Shown here one piece after another: positions 43,815 to 55,104 of a DNA stretch of 64,000 nt. How positions within the stretch are numbered: the stretch's first letter is position 1; each line of letters starts with the position of its first letter. A model generated the notes under the pieces. It saw only the letters and a list, made by a program, of their open reading frames with translations. It was not told the DNA's origin and did not search any database. This stretch comes from Molossus alvarezi. Its lineage: Eukaryota > Chordata > Mammalia > Chiroptera > Molossidae. The stretch is from assembly GCA_037176705.1 (NCBI GenBank), contig CM073885.1:160570290-160634289 (forward strand), in the 5' to 3' direction. The position numbers and the translations under genes are program-made.

Positions 43815-45145
43815 GGACACTTCCTATTAATAGAAATGTGTGTATCTGGAATGTATATCAGAAAGAAGAAAATAATGTTCAAGCAAAATCTAGAATGTTC
43901 TCAGTGAATTGGCTACTTGTTTTATATGTTATTTATTTGAATTAAGACACATATAAAAATCGCCTTTATTATGCTTAAATGCAGAGATAGTTTGTTTACT
44001 CATTATTATTAAGATATCTTAATATTTTTGACAGGATGAGAGTTTGAGTGTTTTTCCTCCTCTCTGCTTTTTGGAAATTTTAGTTTTATTATACAGGAAG
44101 ACTCTCAGGAAATCCTTTTTTCTGGTTTCTGATTTATGTAAAGAAAAAGACATAAAACTCAGGTCTTTGCATCATTCAATAGTTGTTTATGTGACTAACA
44201 GCTGTTTCTCTTGATTCTTAGGTGATATTTAGTTACAAATTTGAATCACCATTTTATAGAGTCCCTTTGATTTAAAAAATCATGAATAAAAAGAGCAAAT
44301 ATTTTGTTAAAACTAAATTAAGCATTTTAGGCAACACATATATTAAAGGTTTTGAAATTAAAACTCCTAAACTTTAAACTCTCTAGAAATAGCAGTGTTC
44401 AGTTACATTATGAACTCCAGCTCTGATGTCGGGTTTGCAAAAATTTTGTAGTGGGTAACTTAAAAGAGAGGGTTAAAAGAGAGGATATTCATTTTTCTCA
44501 TTGGCACTATTAGCATATTTCATAAAATTATTCCATTCCTTTGCTCACAAATGCTAACGCAAAAAGGCAATTTTAACATAACAGCTCATGATCTTGCTTA
44601 TAGCACATTCTTTTTGATTTGGGTATATCATTTTGATCCTCTCTAAGTACTACTAATTTTAAAAGGTACATACTCACTACATTTGTTTGACAAGCCATAC
44701 ATCTTTTGACAAAAATTTTCCACAAATGAGTTCTATTAAGTTGCTTCATTGAAAATCATTATCTTCATGGGTTATAGAACATTGTGTTACCATTATGGAA
44801 CAACAGTGCAAACCAATTAAGCAAAATAAAGGAAATGCTATTATATTAATATTCTGCTATTTAAGTGATAAAATTAGTTAATATTCTTAACTTTGTAATT
44901 CTCTCTCTTTTTTTTGGTAATTTAGTCAACAGGATTTAGCGAAAACTTACTATCTATTGAGCTGTATGGGAGGTAGGTTACTACCTAATCAGAATTCCTT
45001 CTTTGGTTTGGCTTCTGGTTTATCTAAGTAACAGATGAACTTGTATGGGTATCTCCCCAAGACTCCCATGTTCTGCCTGCCTTCACATTATATGTTTTAT
45101 ACTAAGGAACATGGGTCTGTCTGCCTATTTATCCATCTATCTATA
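43815..45145. other. AT-rich gene-free stretch
   Basis: No repeat or exon could be named in this 1.3 kb of strongly AT-rich DNA. Confidence 0.45.
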
Positions 45146-45149
45146 TTCC

Positions 45150-45742
45150 TAATGGTGTGGGCAGAATCCAAAGATAGGCTCTAAGATTTCTGGTCCTCCA
45201 TGTACATACACCTTCTCCCAATTATTCAATCATACAATAATCTAGGTACTGCTGTAAAGGGATTTTGCAGAAGTAAGAAAGGTCTCAAATTAGTTGACCT
45301 TAAGGTAGATGATCTGGGTGGGCCTTACCTAATCATGTGAACACTGTAAATCAGAGTCTAGAGGCACAGAAGGGAGGTAGAGGTTGGGAGCAACAGAAGA
45401 ATTTCTTGTGTCATTGCTGACTTGATGATGGAGATAGCCACATGGTAAGGTATGTGGACAGCCTTTAGGAGCTGAGAGTGGCTCCCAGTTGACAGCCAAT
45501 AAGGAAACAGGGGCCTCAGTCCTACGACCACAAGAAACTGAATTCAGCCAACAGGACTTTCAGTTCCACACGAGATGAGCTTTGAGTTCTGCCAAGATCT
45601 TGATTTCTGATTTGAGGGCCTTGAGAAGAGGACCCCACCAGGGAGTGTGAACTAAAGCAAGAAGGAGCTAATATTATGGGAGTTATCTTAAGCTGCTAAG
45701 TCTATGGTAATTTGTTATGAAGAAAAAATAACTAATACACCC
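45150..45742 (+). mobile_element. MLT1-like MaLR LTR (sense)
   Basis: GGTGTGGGCAGAATCC, CTAAGATTTCTGGTCCTCC, GGATTTTGCAG, GGTGGGCCTTACCTAATCATGTGAAC, then GAGTGTGAACTAAAGCAAG, TATTATGGG and CTAAGTCTATGGTAATTTGTTATG up to AACTAATACA. The body and end follow the MaLR LTR pattern. It is a solitary LTR with no viral genes. Confidence 0.72.
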
Positions 45743-45879
45743 ACATATAACCTGGTCAACCTTAGCTTCTTTAGAGTCCTCAAACCTTAGTTCTTTATTG
45801 AATCTGTTGTGGGTTTTATTATGTTCAGTCACAAAGGGTTTTTGGCTTGTTTATAAACAGAATGATTTCCCTTGAGACT

Positions 45880-46470
45880 ACTGTTATGACCTGTCATGGT
45901 TATCCTCCATTGTATAGTTGCACAACTGATTCAGGGGAAGATTATTTGTAAAAATGGACACAACAGTTCCACCTATTTTAGTACTCAGGTCCGTTTGTAA
46001 TACTATAACCAATTCTACCATCAAGGGGTAGAGTCCATTTCCCCAAACCTTGGATTTGGGCTGGCTCTGTAATATTTTGAGTGGTAGAATACAGCAGAAT
46101 GACCTTAAGGCTAGACCTTGTGAGACCTTACAGCTTCCTTTCATCCTCTTGGGCCCAGCTGCCCTGTGAGGCAATCATACTGAGCCTGCTGAGAGCAGTG
46201 TGAGGGGCAGCTGAGGCACCCAAGCAGACAGCTCCAGTTAACATCTGGACTTTGAGGCTACCCAGGACAAGCTGGTACCTGGTTGACCTCCCAGCTGATC
46301 ACAGATGCATGATAGAGCCTAGCTAAGACCAAATGAAGCAAAAATGAGCTGCCCTAAATTAGCTTTTTCAAATTGCCAACCCACAGCATTGTGAGCAAAT
46401 CATTAGTTCTTATTTCAAGCCATATGTTTTGAGGTGATTTGTTATGCAGTAAAAGATAATTAATACAGAT
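45880..46470 (+). mobile_element. Second MLT1-like LTR (sense)
   Basis: GGGTAGAGTCCATTTCCCCAAACCTTGGATTTGGGCTGGC, AGAATACAGCAGAATGAC, TGCCAACCCACAGCATTGTGAGCAAAT and GAGGTGATTTGTTATGCAGTAAAAGATAATTAATACA follow an MLT1 variant. It lies about 140 bases after the first LTR in the same orientation, but the two differ too much to be the pair of one provirus. Confidence 0.7.
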
Positions 46471-46501
46471 ATTAAAAAACATGAGTTAAAAAATATGATT
46501 T

Positions 46502-47187
46502 AATCAAACAAGTGTTGGTGAGGGTGTGGAGAAAAAGGGACTCTAGTACACTGCTGGTGGGAATGCAGACTGGTGCAGCCACTATGGAAAACAATATGGT
46601 GTTTTACCTCAAAAAATTATAAATTGAATTGCCATTTGACCCAGTGATCCCACTTTTAGGAATATATCCTAAGAAGCCTGAAACACTGATCAGAAAGAAT
46701 ATATGTACCCCCATATTCATAGCAACACTATTTACAATAGCTAAGATCTGGAAACAGCCCAAGTGTCCATCAGTAGACAAATGGATATAAAAGCTGTGGT
46801 ACAGATACACAATGGAGTACTATGCAGCTGTAAGAAAGAAAGATCTCTTATCCTTTGAGATGACATGGAGGGACCTGGAGAGTATTATCCTAAGTGAAAC
46901 AAGCCAAGCAGAGAAAGACAAATATCACATGATCTCACTTATTTGTGGAATATAATGAACATAACAGTCTGAGGAACAGGGTAAACCCAGAGATGTGGAA
47001 ATAGGGTACAGACTGACAATCCTCAGAAGGGGGGTGAAGAGATAAACCACAGAACTTATATGCTGTGTGAATAACTGATGAACATGGACAACGAAGCTGG
47101 GGATGGGGTGGGGGGAGATAGGGAGGAGGGTGTCAATGGGGAAAAAAGGAGAAACATATGTAACAAAAATAAATTAATAAAAGAACA
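46502..47187 (+). mobile_element. 5'-truncated L1 with full 3' UTR and TSD
   Basis: Starting in the ORF2 C-terminal region (GTGTTGGTGAGGGTGTGGAGAAAAAGG, CACTGCTGGTGGGAATGCAGACTGGTGCAGCC), it runs through TGAGATGACATGGAGGGACCTGGAGAGTATTAT to GAAACATATGTAACAAAAATAAATTAATAAAAG. The TSD is TAAAAAATATGATTT at 46487-46501 and 47188-47202. The poly-A has decayed, so it is not very recent. Confidence 0.93.
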
Positions 47188-47577
47188 TAAAAAATATGAT
47201 TTTAAAATTAAAAGTTTATATATTTTAATGGATTATTATCTATTCAAATGTCCATGTACATAGTGCAAAAGTTAACATACAAAGAGTATGTACATAAAAA
47301 TAAATTTCCCTTCTCTAGGACTTTGTTAAGCTTTTTTCATCGCTTTAGAACTTTTCAGGATGATGGTTAGAGCATAAAACAACAATTTCAAGATTGTGCA
47401 CTGGGAAAATGACCAAGGTAGATTAAAAAAACAACATAGCATTCCAAATTGATTGGCTTTGCTCCACTTTATGTCCCTAAATGTTCGTTTCTGCTTTCTT
47501 CAGTTTTTCTTAGGAATGAATTTAAAAGGACCCCAGACGTTAAAGGTAAAAGGTGAGGTTAAAGCTGAGTATATGCC

Positions 47578-47789
47578 CAGCCGGTGTGTCTCACTGGATT
47601 GAGCGTCACCCCATGGACTGAGAGGTCCTGGTTCGATTCCTAGAAAGGGCACATGCCCGGTTGCAGGCTCAATCCCCAGTGGGGGTGTGCAGGAGGCAGC
47701 CAATCGATGTTTCTCTCTCACATCGATGTTTATCTCTCTCTCCCTTCCTTTCTAAAAAATCAATAAAAACATATTTAAAAAAAATAAAA
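47578..47789 (+). mobile_element. VES SINE, GGATTGAGCG subfamily
   Basis: It runs from CAGCCGGTGTGTCTCACTGGATTGAGCGTC to TTTCTAAAAAATCAATAAAAACATATTTAAAA. The TSD is a perfect 16-mer, AAGCTGAGTATATGCC, at 47562-47577 and 47790-47805. Confidence 0.93.
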
Positions 47790-48159
47790 AAGCTGAGTAT
47801 ATGCCTGACCTTGTGGGTGAGTGTTATAGGATGAAAAATTATCGTGTATGCTTTCCAGTAATGTGAGATTAGAGAATCTACCACCAATGATGGGTTAAGT
47901 GACTTAAAAATTATTCAAAGTAGTATTTTTTTTGTCTTGTATTTGGAGAAGGCAAGTCCATGTGCCTGAAAAACAGTGTCAGCCCAGGAGCAGAGACCTA
48001 TGTAGAGCACTAGGTGCCTGGGCCACTGACTTACCTGACCTTTCCTGGAGTCTTATCCACATCCAGAATATAAAATCTACAGGACATCAGACTCAGGCTG
48101 AGAGTTTGGTGTCACTTGGCATAACCCTGGGGAGTCTAGTTATGCCCTAAAAATACAGG

Positions 48160-48260
48160 CTTATTCATTCCATAAACATCTACCATGCACCTACTATGTT
48201 CCAGGCACTGTTGATAGATGATATGGATACAAAAATAAATATCACCGTAGTCCATAAATA
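48160..48260 (-). mobile_element. L2 LINE 3' end fragment (antisense)
   Basis: TTATTCATTCCATAAACATCTACCATGCACCTACTATGTTCCAGGCACTGTTGATAGATGATATGGATACAAAAATAAAT is reversed L2 3' text. Confidence 0.75.
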
Positions 48261-48751
48261 TAAAATTCTCATTTCTGGGGTCCACCCACAGTGATTCCAG
48301 GGACCCCAAACCAAATTGGATACTTCACCCTACGTGGACCAAAACCCCGCTAAGATTCCTAAAGAATGTGAAATATTCAGCTCCAAAACAGTGGGTTTAA
48401 TAAATGAGTGTTAGCGTCCTGTCTCTTAATGAAGCTTTGATGTAAGAAGTTCAAAGTAATGTTTGATCTCCTCTTATTGTTTTTGGTTTAAAAGAAATTA
48501 TGGTTCCTGATATAAGAGAAGGGCCATGGCTGAGAGCCTGTGGACATTTATACCTAAGACTATGGAATAAGCTGCATATTTCTATTTCTCTCACAGGACA
48601 GGGAAAAGGCTGTGTGGTCATTATTACATCCAGACACCTTGCCCCACTAGCCTGGCATCATAGAATTTTGTCTAGGCTGCTTTGGAGGGACATTACAGGC
48701 TCATTGGTAGGTTAGTACTTTTCCAAGGAGAAGCTAATGCACATTTCTTGT

Positions 48752-49115
48752 ATTAGTGTGCTTGGGCTGCTATAACAGTGGCTTAAACTACAGACACTTA
48801 CATTGTCACAGTTCTGGAGACTGGAAGTCCAAATCAAGGTGCTGGCAGGGTTGGTTTCTGGTGAGATCTCTTCCTGGCTTGCAGATAGTGGCTTTCATAT
48901 AACCTCTTTTCTGTGTGTGTGCAAACCGAATGAAATCTCTGGTGTCTCTTCCTCTTCTTATAAGGTCACCAGTCCCATTGGATTAGGGCCTTATCCTTAT
49001 AACCTCATTTAACCTTAATTATCTCTCTAAAGGCCCCATCTCCAAATAGTCACATTGAGGGTTGGAGTTTCAACATACGAATTTGGAGGCGGGTGGCACA
49101 ATTTAATCCCTAAAC
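48752..49115 (-). mobile_element. MLT1-like MaLR LTR (antisense)
   Basis: TGTATTAGTGTGCTTGGGCTGCTATAACAG, CACAGTTCTGGAGACTGGAAGTCCAAATCAAGGTGCTGGCAGG, CTTCTTATAAGGTCACCAGTCCCATTGGATTAGGGCC and CATCTCCAAATAGTCACATTGAGG are the reversed LTR, complete at its TG start. It is a solitary LTR. Confidence 0.85.
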
Positions 49116-49119
49116 TTCT

Positions 49120-49720
49120 TATATGCCAGACACTTTGTTAAGCATAAGGATGCAAAGATATGTATATATATCAAGCACCAACACTGGAAGCAATAATTAC
49201 AAGACTGTACTAGGTGTGGGAAAGGCAGAAAAGGACTGTTCAGTTTGAGCAGGAGAGGGAAGGCTTTTCAGAAGAACCTGGGTCTCAGAGAGGAAGGAAG
49301 CTCTTGGAAGGTGAGGGGGTGGGGTTTAAGGTATACTAGGCAGAGGGGAGGCATGAGGAAGGGCATAAAGGTGACAGATTCTTTCATCCAGTCTTCATAT
49401 TAACAGAGCAGGGCCATTTAGCAAATACAACACTCTGGCTGAGTGAAGCCCTGGGTGTTTGGGGGATGTAGGAAGAGCTCACAGAAGTGGTTAAGGTGAT
49501 ATCATGCTGACCTTTGGGGCACTGTACTAAGGAGGTTGGACTTGATCATGTAACAGAAATTGAACACCCCCGTTTCAGAAGAGGAAGAACCCAGGCACTT
49601 GGAAAGTTCACTGGGGAAGCAGTTTGGAGGAAAAGAGTGTGTGAGATTGGAGGCTTGGGACAGTTGGGAGACCACCGCCACAGTGTGGTGACAGACCCCA
49701 AAGGTAAACTGTGGCAGTGT
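49120..49720 (-). mobile_element. L2 LINE segment (antisense)
   Basis: ATATGCCAGACACTTTGTTAAGCATAAGGATGCAAAGATA, GGGAAGGCTTTTCAGAAGAACCTGGGTCTCAGAGAGG and AGACCACCGCCACAGTG follow the reversed L2 3' half. A 136-codon minus-strand frame overlaps (49502-49912) and is not a gene. Confidence 0.65.
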
Positions 49721-49724
49721 CAAT

Positions 49725-50770
49725 GGGATGGGGATAGGGTTATCTGGACATCCTGTAGTATGCACAGGACTTGGAATTGAATTCCATGTGAGGAGTGAGG
49801 GGAAAATCTGGGCTGGATCCAAGGTTCTGGTTTGGTGACTGGTGGACCCATTGTCAAGAATAGAAACAATACAATGCAAGGATAGGGAGAGAAGACTGGT
49901 GGAAAACACCATGGATGAAGTTTACACAAGGCAGTTTCTTGGGCCAAAAAGAGCTTCTGTTTCTCTTAATCCTTTGGCTGGTGATTCCACCCCTTGTTGG
50001 GCTTCAGGGACCTGAAGGATGGCCAGCCCCTTAAAGGGCTGTGGCTTTAGAACATCTTCAGAGTAATTTGTTTATTGAAATCCATGATATGACTTTTCTG
50101 TGTGATCATGACCCAAACTGATCAGAAAAGCTTCCCAATAAATAAACACTCATCTGTTTCCAAGAAAATCAAATTACTTTTGATCTAATATCCATCAACC
50201 TGCTGTCCTTGTTCGAAATTCTGTATCTACAATTTTTGTATCTACTAAGATTCAGGTAGATTGTAACCTAAGAGTCTTGGGCTTGGGCAGAGAAGTAATT
50301 TACTATAGGAGAGCTGAAAAACAAACAAACAAAAAAGTCAGAGAGAAAAAAAGAGGTAAAATAAACTCTTTTCTCCTTGCCCACAAATTAAAATCTCCAA
50401 TTACCTTTGAATGGGGAGGGGAGAAGAAGGTGAAGCATATGAGTAAATTCCCAGATTACTGGGTTTCAAACTCCAGCCTGAAATTTGTAGAATTCCAGCA
50501 AATCTGTTTCCTTTACGTCCTTGATTCCTTTTAAGTTTTCTTCCGCGATATATTAGCAGGATTGCAATGGGGACCATGTCACTCACCTCTTGAGTGTCAC
50601 AAATGTAAAGCGTAGATGGAGGCAGACACCCACCAGCCACCTTCTATTTCCCATCTTTCTCTGATCCCGTGACACGTAGTTTTTTTCTTCCCACATTCCC
50701 TCTCCTCTTTCGAGAGTTTCAGAAGCCAATCAAACTAAAGCAAAAAGAAACCTCCCGGAACCAAATCCCC
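49725..50770. other. Gene-free stretch upstream of the CpG island
   Basis: Ordinary AT-rich sequence with no named repeat. No splice donor in promoter context is seen on the minus strand just upstream of the island, so there is no clear sign of a divergent gene. Confidence 0.45.
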
Positions 50771-50851
50771 AGACTTTCTCGGAGCTCCAGCGTCGGGGGG
50801 CTCAGTCCGCTCGGGGCGCCGCAGGAACGCAGAGGTCCTGGCCAGCGCGGC

Positions 50852-50879
50852 GGGGCGGGGCGGGGCCTGGGCGGGGCCT
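50852..50879 (+). promoter_or_regulatory. Clustered GC boxes (Sp1/KLF type)
   Basis: Three GGGGCGGGG/GGGCGGGGCC motifs sit side by side about 90-110 bases upstream of the inferred transcription start. The same G runs could form a G-quadruplex. Confidence 0.75.
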
Positions 50880-50964
50880 CAGCAGCTTCGCCCCGCCTTC
50901 AGCAGCCTAGCCCTGCCCCCAGCCCGCCCAGCCGTTTAATTCGGACGCGCGGGGCCGCGGGGTG

Positions 50965-51110
50965 TGAAAGAGCTGTCTTGCGTCGGACCGGCTGCAGCTG
51001 CCGTCTCAGCCGCCACCACAGCCGCCCTGAGCCGTGGGCCATTGAGCGCTGCCGCAGCCTCCGGAGCGAGCGCCGAGGAGGGAGCCGAGCGCCTTTGTGC
51101 GCGCGCTGAG
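50965..51110 (+). other. Probable non-coding first exon of an unidentified gene
   Basis: The stretch after the TATA-like element is rich in GCCGCC-type triplets typical of 5' UTRs. It has no ATG on the plus strand and ends GCGCTGAG followed by the splice donor GTAGGT at 51111. The start is inferred at about 25-30 bases after the TATA-like element and could differ. I do not recognise the gene. If correct, translation begins in a later exon outside the window or in one I could not see, and 51111-64000 is intron 1. Confidence 0.6.
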
Positions 51111-51723
51111 GTAGGTTCGCCTCCCGCACTTACTTTGCACACAAAGACTGGGAGCTCGGGGAAGGCGGGGTGCCCGCCGGGAGACTGCGCGGTCCCCGCC
51201 CTGCCCCGACCCCGGCCCCAGGGACCCCCGGTGCGCTTGGCCACTGGGCTTCTCCGCCCCGAGGCGGGCCGTCAGACCGACGTGGACGGCGAGGCTCGGG
51301 GGTCCCTGCGAGCTTGAGAAGGCGACGCGGTGGGCGTACGGTGCGCGCTGGTCACCCGCGTCGTGCCTGGGGAGAGCGAAGGGCCGGGGCGTGGCGGGGA
51401 CCCGGCGCGGTGACCCCGGGTCCCGAAGGGTGCAGGGGAGGCGGGGGCTCCGCGAGGGAGAGGAGCCCGGGCTGCCGTTCCGATCGGCTTATTGTTGCTT
51501 CCTCGGCCTTGAAAATGGAGAGACCCCGCCTGGAGGTCTGCCCACTTGGTGCTCCACTCGCGGCCAGATGCCGAGTCCTCAGCGCCCTGCTCGCCTCTCG
51601 CTGCCCCGGGGCAGCCGGACGCGGGCTCCGGGCCCGAGCGAGCCGCCGCCTGGGCAAACAAAGGAGGGGCCGCGGGGGGTTGCCTCGCTGGTTTAAAGGT
51701 GACAGTGGCACTGTTTGCAGTCT

Positions 51724-51729
51724 GTAAGT
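51724..51729 (+). promoter_or_regulatory. Second strong splice donor at the island edge
   Basis: GTTTGCAGTCT is followed by GTAAGTAAC, a near-perfect donor, at the 3' edge of the CpG island. It could end an alternative first exon lying within 51113-51723. The upstream TTTGCAG could instead be an acceptor making a micro-exon of three bases, which is less likely. Confidence 0.5.
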
Positions 51730-52735
51730 AACTTTTTCATTTTGACATATGCCCTCTCCTACCGCTCCAGTGAACCCAGTAGCTTGGGTAGCGTCTGCAC
51801 CTAAGAAGTCCTGAAATGTTGGTTCCCAATTTCTCCCCAAACATCTCCGGGTCCTTCAGGATGGCATGGGTGCTGCTGCTTAAGTTTTAACATACTGGGG
51901 AGAGGATGATAAAGCCCTTTCTGAGATGTGGCCAGCACTCCTTCAGAGGATAAATTGCAGATCTTACTGTCTGCAGCAAGGTACCATGTCCTTTCTTCCC
52001 CCGAAAGACCTTAGTCAATGCTAGGAGAGCAGTCATTTGATTAGAATGAGTATGCTACTCAAGGAAGTACAGAAAAATGGGATGAGGCCTGTTAGATTTA
52101 CATTCTTAAACTTGAGGATTCTTGCTAACAGATACATTAATTTTCTCCTTTGGCCATGTTCCTCTTATATGGCTTTGGAGATTTTAGATGTCCAAGTTGT
52201 TTTAAGTTGAAATAGTATCCAGGGTGCCTATCTAGCTATTTCTTAGTGCTGGTACTTTCAAATTTAAAACTTTTAAGTAAAATATTATATATATATTTTA
52301 AAAATTGAAAAAAAAATATATTGAAAGAAAAAGTTGCTTATATACCCAACCGCCAAGACAAATCCTGAGGATGAAGGCATCTTTGCTTGATTTATGACTT
52401 GGCAGCCATGGTATGTGTGTGCGTAAGTGAGTGTGTTTGTGTGTGTTGTGTGTGAATAAATGAGGGAGTTACTGATTCTTCACCATTACCAGTCACATCA
52501 GACTAAAAGATATCGAATAACCATAGTTCTACGATAGTAGTTTGGCATTTCCACACAGGATTTATACCAACAAATTGTTTAAATATCTTTTCTTATACCC
52601 TTGAAGATAATTACCTGTATAGAAAGGGGAGGGAAGAAACAGGAAAAACAATGCAAGTTCCACTGACTTTTGAAGAATAGACTGATAGAAAAGTTTTGTG
52701 GACTATATTCTTTGGATTTCAGCAGTATTTTGGGA
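51730..52735. other. Putative intron DNA, no recognised feature
   Basis: AT-rich DNA with a (TG)n-like tract at 52410-52455. No exon or named repeat was recognised. Confidence 0.45.
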
Positions 52736-52747
52736 TTGGCTTTTTTT

Positions 52748-52985
52748 TTCTTTAATCCTCACCTGAGGATATTTTTCTATTTATCTTTAGATAGAGTGAG
52801 AGGGAGAGAAAGGGAGAGAGAGAAACATCACCGTGAGAGGGACACATCGACTGGTTGCCTCCCGCACAACCCGGACCAGGGCCAGGGATGAACTGCAACT
52901 GAGGTACATGCCCTTGGCCATAATCAAACCCGAGACTCGTTGGTCCATGGGCCAACGCTCTACCACTGAGCCAAACTGGCCAGGG
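52748..52985 (-). mobile_element. Full-length VES SINE in putative intron
   Basis: The minus strand runs from CCCTGGCCAGTTTGGCTCAGTGGTAGAGC to AGAAAAATATCCTCAGGTGAGGATTAAAG. The TSD is TGGGATTGGCTTTTTTT (52731-52747) and TGGGATTGACTATTTTT (52986-53002). Confidence 0.92.
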
Positions 52986-53002
52986 TGGGATTGACTATTT
53001 TT

Positions 53003-53865
53003 AAAATAAAACTCAATCTTTCAGCCTTTAAAATATTTTAAAATTAAAATTGAAATCCATGGGAAATATATATGCTGGAAAGAACTCTTTGTAGCACAAG
53101 GAATAGTGGTTTTATAGCTGGATACATGCTTCTGAAAGGCTTTGGGATTGAGAAAGTAAATAAGAGAGTTCTCTATGAGTTTTGAGTAGTTTTGATGTAT
53201 GTCTTTTGTGTAAAAAACAAAACAAACTAAAAACAAAAAACAACACATTGTTCAATCTTAGATTAACCACTGAATGCTTTTGTCATTGCATACTTTTATT
53301 TTCCACTTGTAAGGTTTTCAAACATTTCATTTCTCCAATGTGCAGTGTAAAAAGAGGTCTTGGAGACAACCTTTTGTAAGTAGATTGATCATTAGGATGA
53401 TGCAATACTTCTTGAAGCTAGAAGAATTTAAAGAAGGAAGTTGTGGTTATGTACTATCAGGTGCAATTTTTGTTCCTGTTTCTTATTTGGGACTTCTTAA
53501 TCTGCAAGCACACTTCGGGTGCTTTTGCAGTGCAATTGTGACCTGTAAGTGAATGTGCGAAGTATGTAGTCTGCTGTAGTGATCAACATCTTTTCTACAT
53601 ACAAAAGTGAAAAAAGAAACTCCAGTAGAAAATATCAGAATCTCTAAATCTTGTTTTTCAACCCTCTTGTGGCCTTGGGCAATGTGAGCAGCCTAGCCAA
53701 GCTGAATCTGAGGTCAGAGTTCAGTAGCTTTACTTTTTTTTGGAATGTTGCCTCAGGGAGGAGAAAAAGCTTGGAAGTGGGTCCAGTGTGATGGCCTTGC
53801 TGTGGCTATTTGTGATGGCCAGCCTCATATCCCTGTGGACTGGAGAGTCTATTCCTAGGATATTT
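53003..53865. other. Putative intron DNA, no recognised feature
   Basis: Short frames only. An A/C-rich tract lies at 53211-53245. Confidence 0.4.
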
Positions 53866-53877
53866 AAAAGTAGACTT

Positions 53878-54083
53878 GCGCCCTGGCCAGTTTGGCTCAG
53901 CGGCTGGAGCACCAGCCTGCGGTCTGGAGAGACCTGGGTTCTGTTATGCTATGGGTGCGTACCTCAGTTGCAGTTTTTTTCCCCCGTCCTGGCCCTGGTT
54001 GGGTCATGTGGGTGGCAACCACTTGATGTGTCCCTTTCACGTCAATGTTTCTCCCTCCCACTCTATCTGAACAAAAAATGGAA
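53878..54083 (+). mobile_element. VES SINE, CT block shortened
   Basis: It runs from GCGCCCTGGCCAGTTTGGCTCAGCGGCTGGAGC to CTCTATCTGAACAAAAAATGGAA. It ends before the TCCTCxGGTGAGGAT block. The TSD is AAAAGTAGACTT at 53866-53877 and 54084-54095, perfect. Confidence 0.92.
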
Positions 54084-54158
54084 AAAAGTAGACTTCCTTT
54101 GTGCTTGAGAGAAGTACTTTGAGAAATCCTGTTCCTGAACTGTATAGGATAGACACTC

Positions 54159-54219
54159 CCCTTCCTTCCTTCCTTCCTTCCTTCCTTCCTTCCTTCCTTC
54201 CTTCCTTCCTTCCTTCCTC
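54159..54219 (+). repeat. (CCTT)n microsatellite
   Basis: About 14 uninterrupted TTCC units follow CCCC. It produces low-complexity frames only. Confidence 0.95.
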
Positions 54220-54904
54220 CCATTTCTTAATTGTTTAAACTAATATCACAAAGGTGAAGGAGATTTTTACTGGTTTTTTTTGGAGGTGGTTGAGGGGTGG
54301 AAGACTTTTCTCCAAAAAAAGAGGGAATGTAGTAGATTAGTATTATGGCTTATTGTCATTATTAATGTCCTTTCTGCCCCTCCCTCCAGAATTCTCTTAG
54401 GGCCAGGAAGTTTGGTTATATGAGATCTAGATTTCAGGCACTTGTAGAAGTCCCCAGTAACTTGGGGGAGTTATTACCCTTCTTTAAGTCTAGAGAAAGT
54501 AGCCGTGGCCGTGGGCACCGACCCACTTTGCATCTCACTTTGGGCATGCATCGCGTAGGGAGAGCTGCTGTGCCAGTGAGAAGGCTGTGTGTCCAGCAGA
54601 GTGCTGGGATGACTTGAGGAGACTTTCCTTCATTCCCCTGTGTAATTTCCTTGTCTAATTTAGGCCTGTTTTTGCTTTTCTTTCTTGTGTAAGAAGTGCT
54701 GGGCCTTATGCATATGAACTTTTCCTTATGCTAAGTACTTAAAACTCAGCCAAAAGGCATCTACACTTCCACCTTTCTGATATTGATTTCAGTACCCTAT
54801 TAGTAAAGAAATAAACTTATTTAGCAGACTGGCATGGGTTTCCAGTTAGTCGTCGTAAGTTGACAACGGGCTGTTTCTAAGGCTGATAGGGGAACCTTTA
54901 CTTT

Positions 54905-55100
54905 TCATTCACTCAATTCATTTATCAGACATTTACTTAGAGCTGCTTATGCGCCAGCATTGGCCTAGCATTGGGTATACTGCAGTTGATAAGACTGATG
55001 GGGCCCCTCATGGCAGGACAGGTGAGAGATATTTAAAGAACTGCATGAAATTGCACAGAAGTTTTCCAATGACAGTTATGTTAAGAGCCATGAGGGGAAA
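54905..55100 (-). mobile_element. L2 LINE 3' end (antisense)
   Basis: TTCATTCACTCAATTCATTTATCAGACATTTACTTAGAGC, TATGCGCCAGCATTGGCCTAGCATTGGGTATACTGCAGTTGATAAGAC follow the reversed L2 3' end. Confidence 0.75.
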
Positions 55101-55104
55101 GTAG

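Larger units (their letters stand above)
50780..51725 (+). promoter_or_regulatory. CpG island promoter
   Basis: An abrupt rise in GC and CpG content sets this 0.95 kb apart from the whole window. The core has overlapping GC boxes (GGGGCGGGGCGGGGCC and GGGCGGGGCC) at 50851-50879, fitting Sp1/KLF binding, and a TATA-like TTTAATT at 50934-50940. CpG islands of this kind usually mark constitutive or developmental RNA polymerase II promoters that stay unmethylated in the germ line. Orientation is inferred from the plus-strand splice donors at 51111 and 51724. Repeats are absent from the island. Confidence 0.9.

Noticed and set aside
45150..46470. A provirus with paired LTRs
   Set aside because: The two MLT1-like LTRs are in the same orientation and close together but differ in family variant, and no internal region lies between them.
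51170..51840. ORFs up to 185 codons on both strands of the CpG island
   Set aside because: GC-rich sequence lacks stop codons by chance. The frames are rich in Arg, Gly, Ala and Pro, overlap on both strands, cross the predicted donor and match no family.
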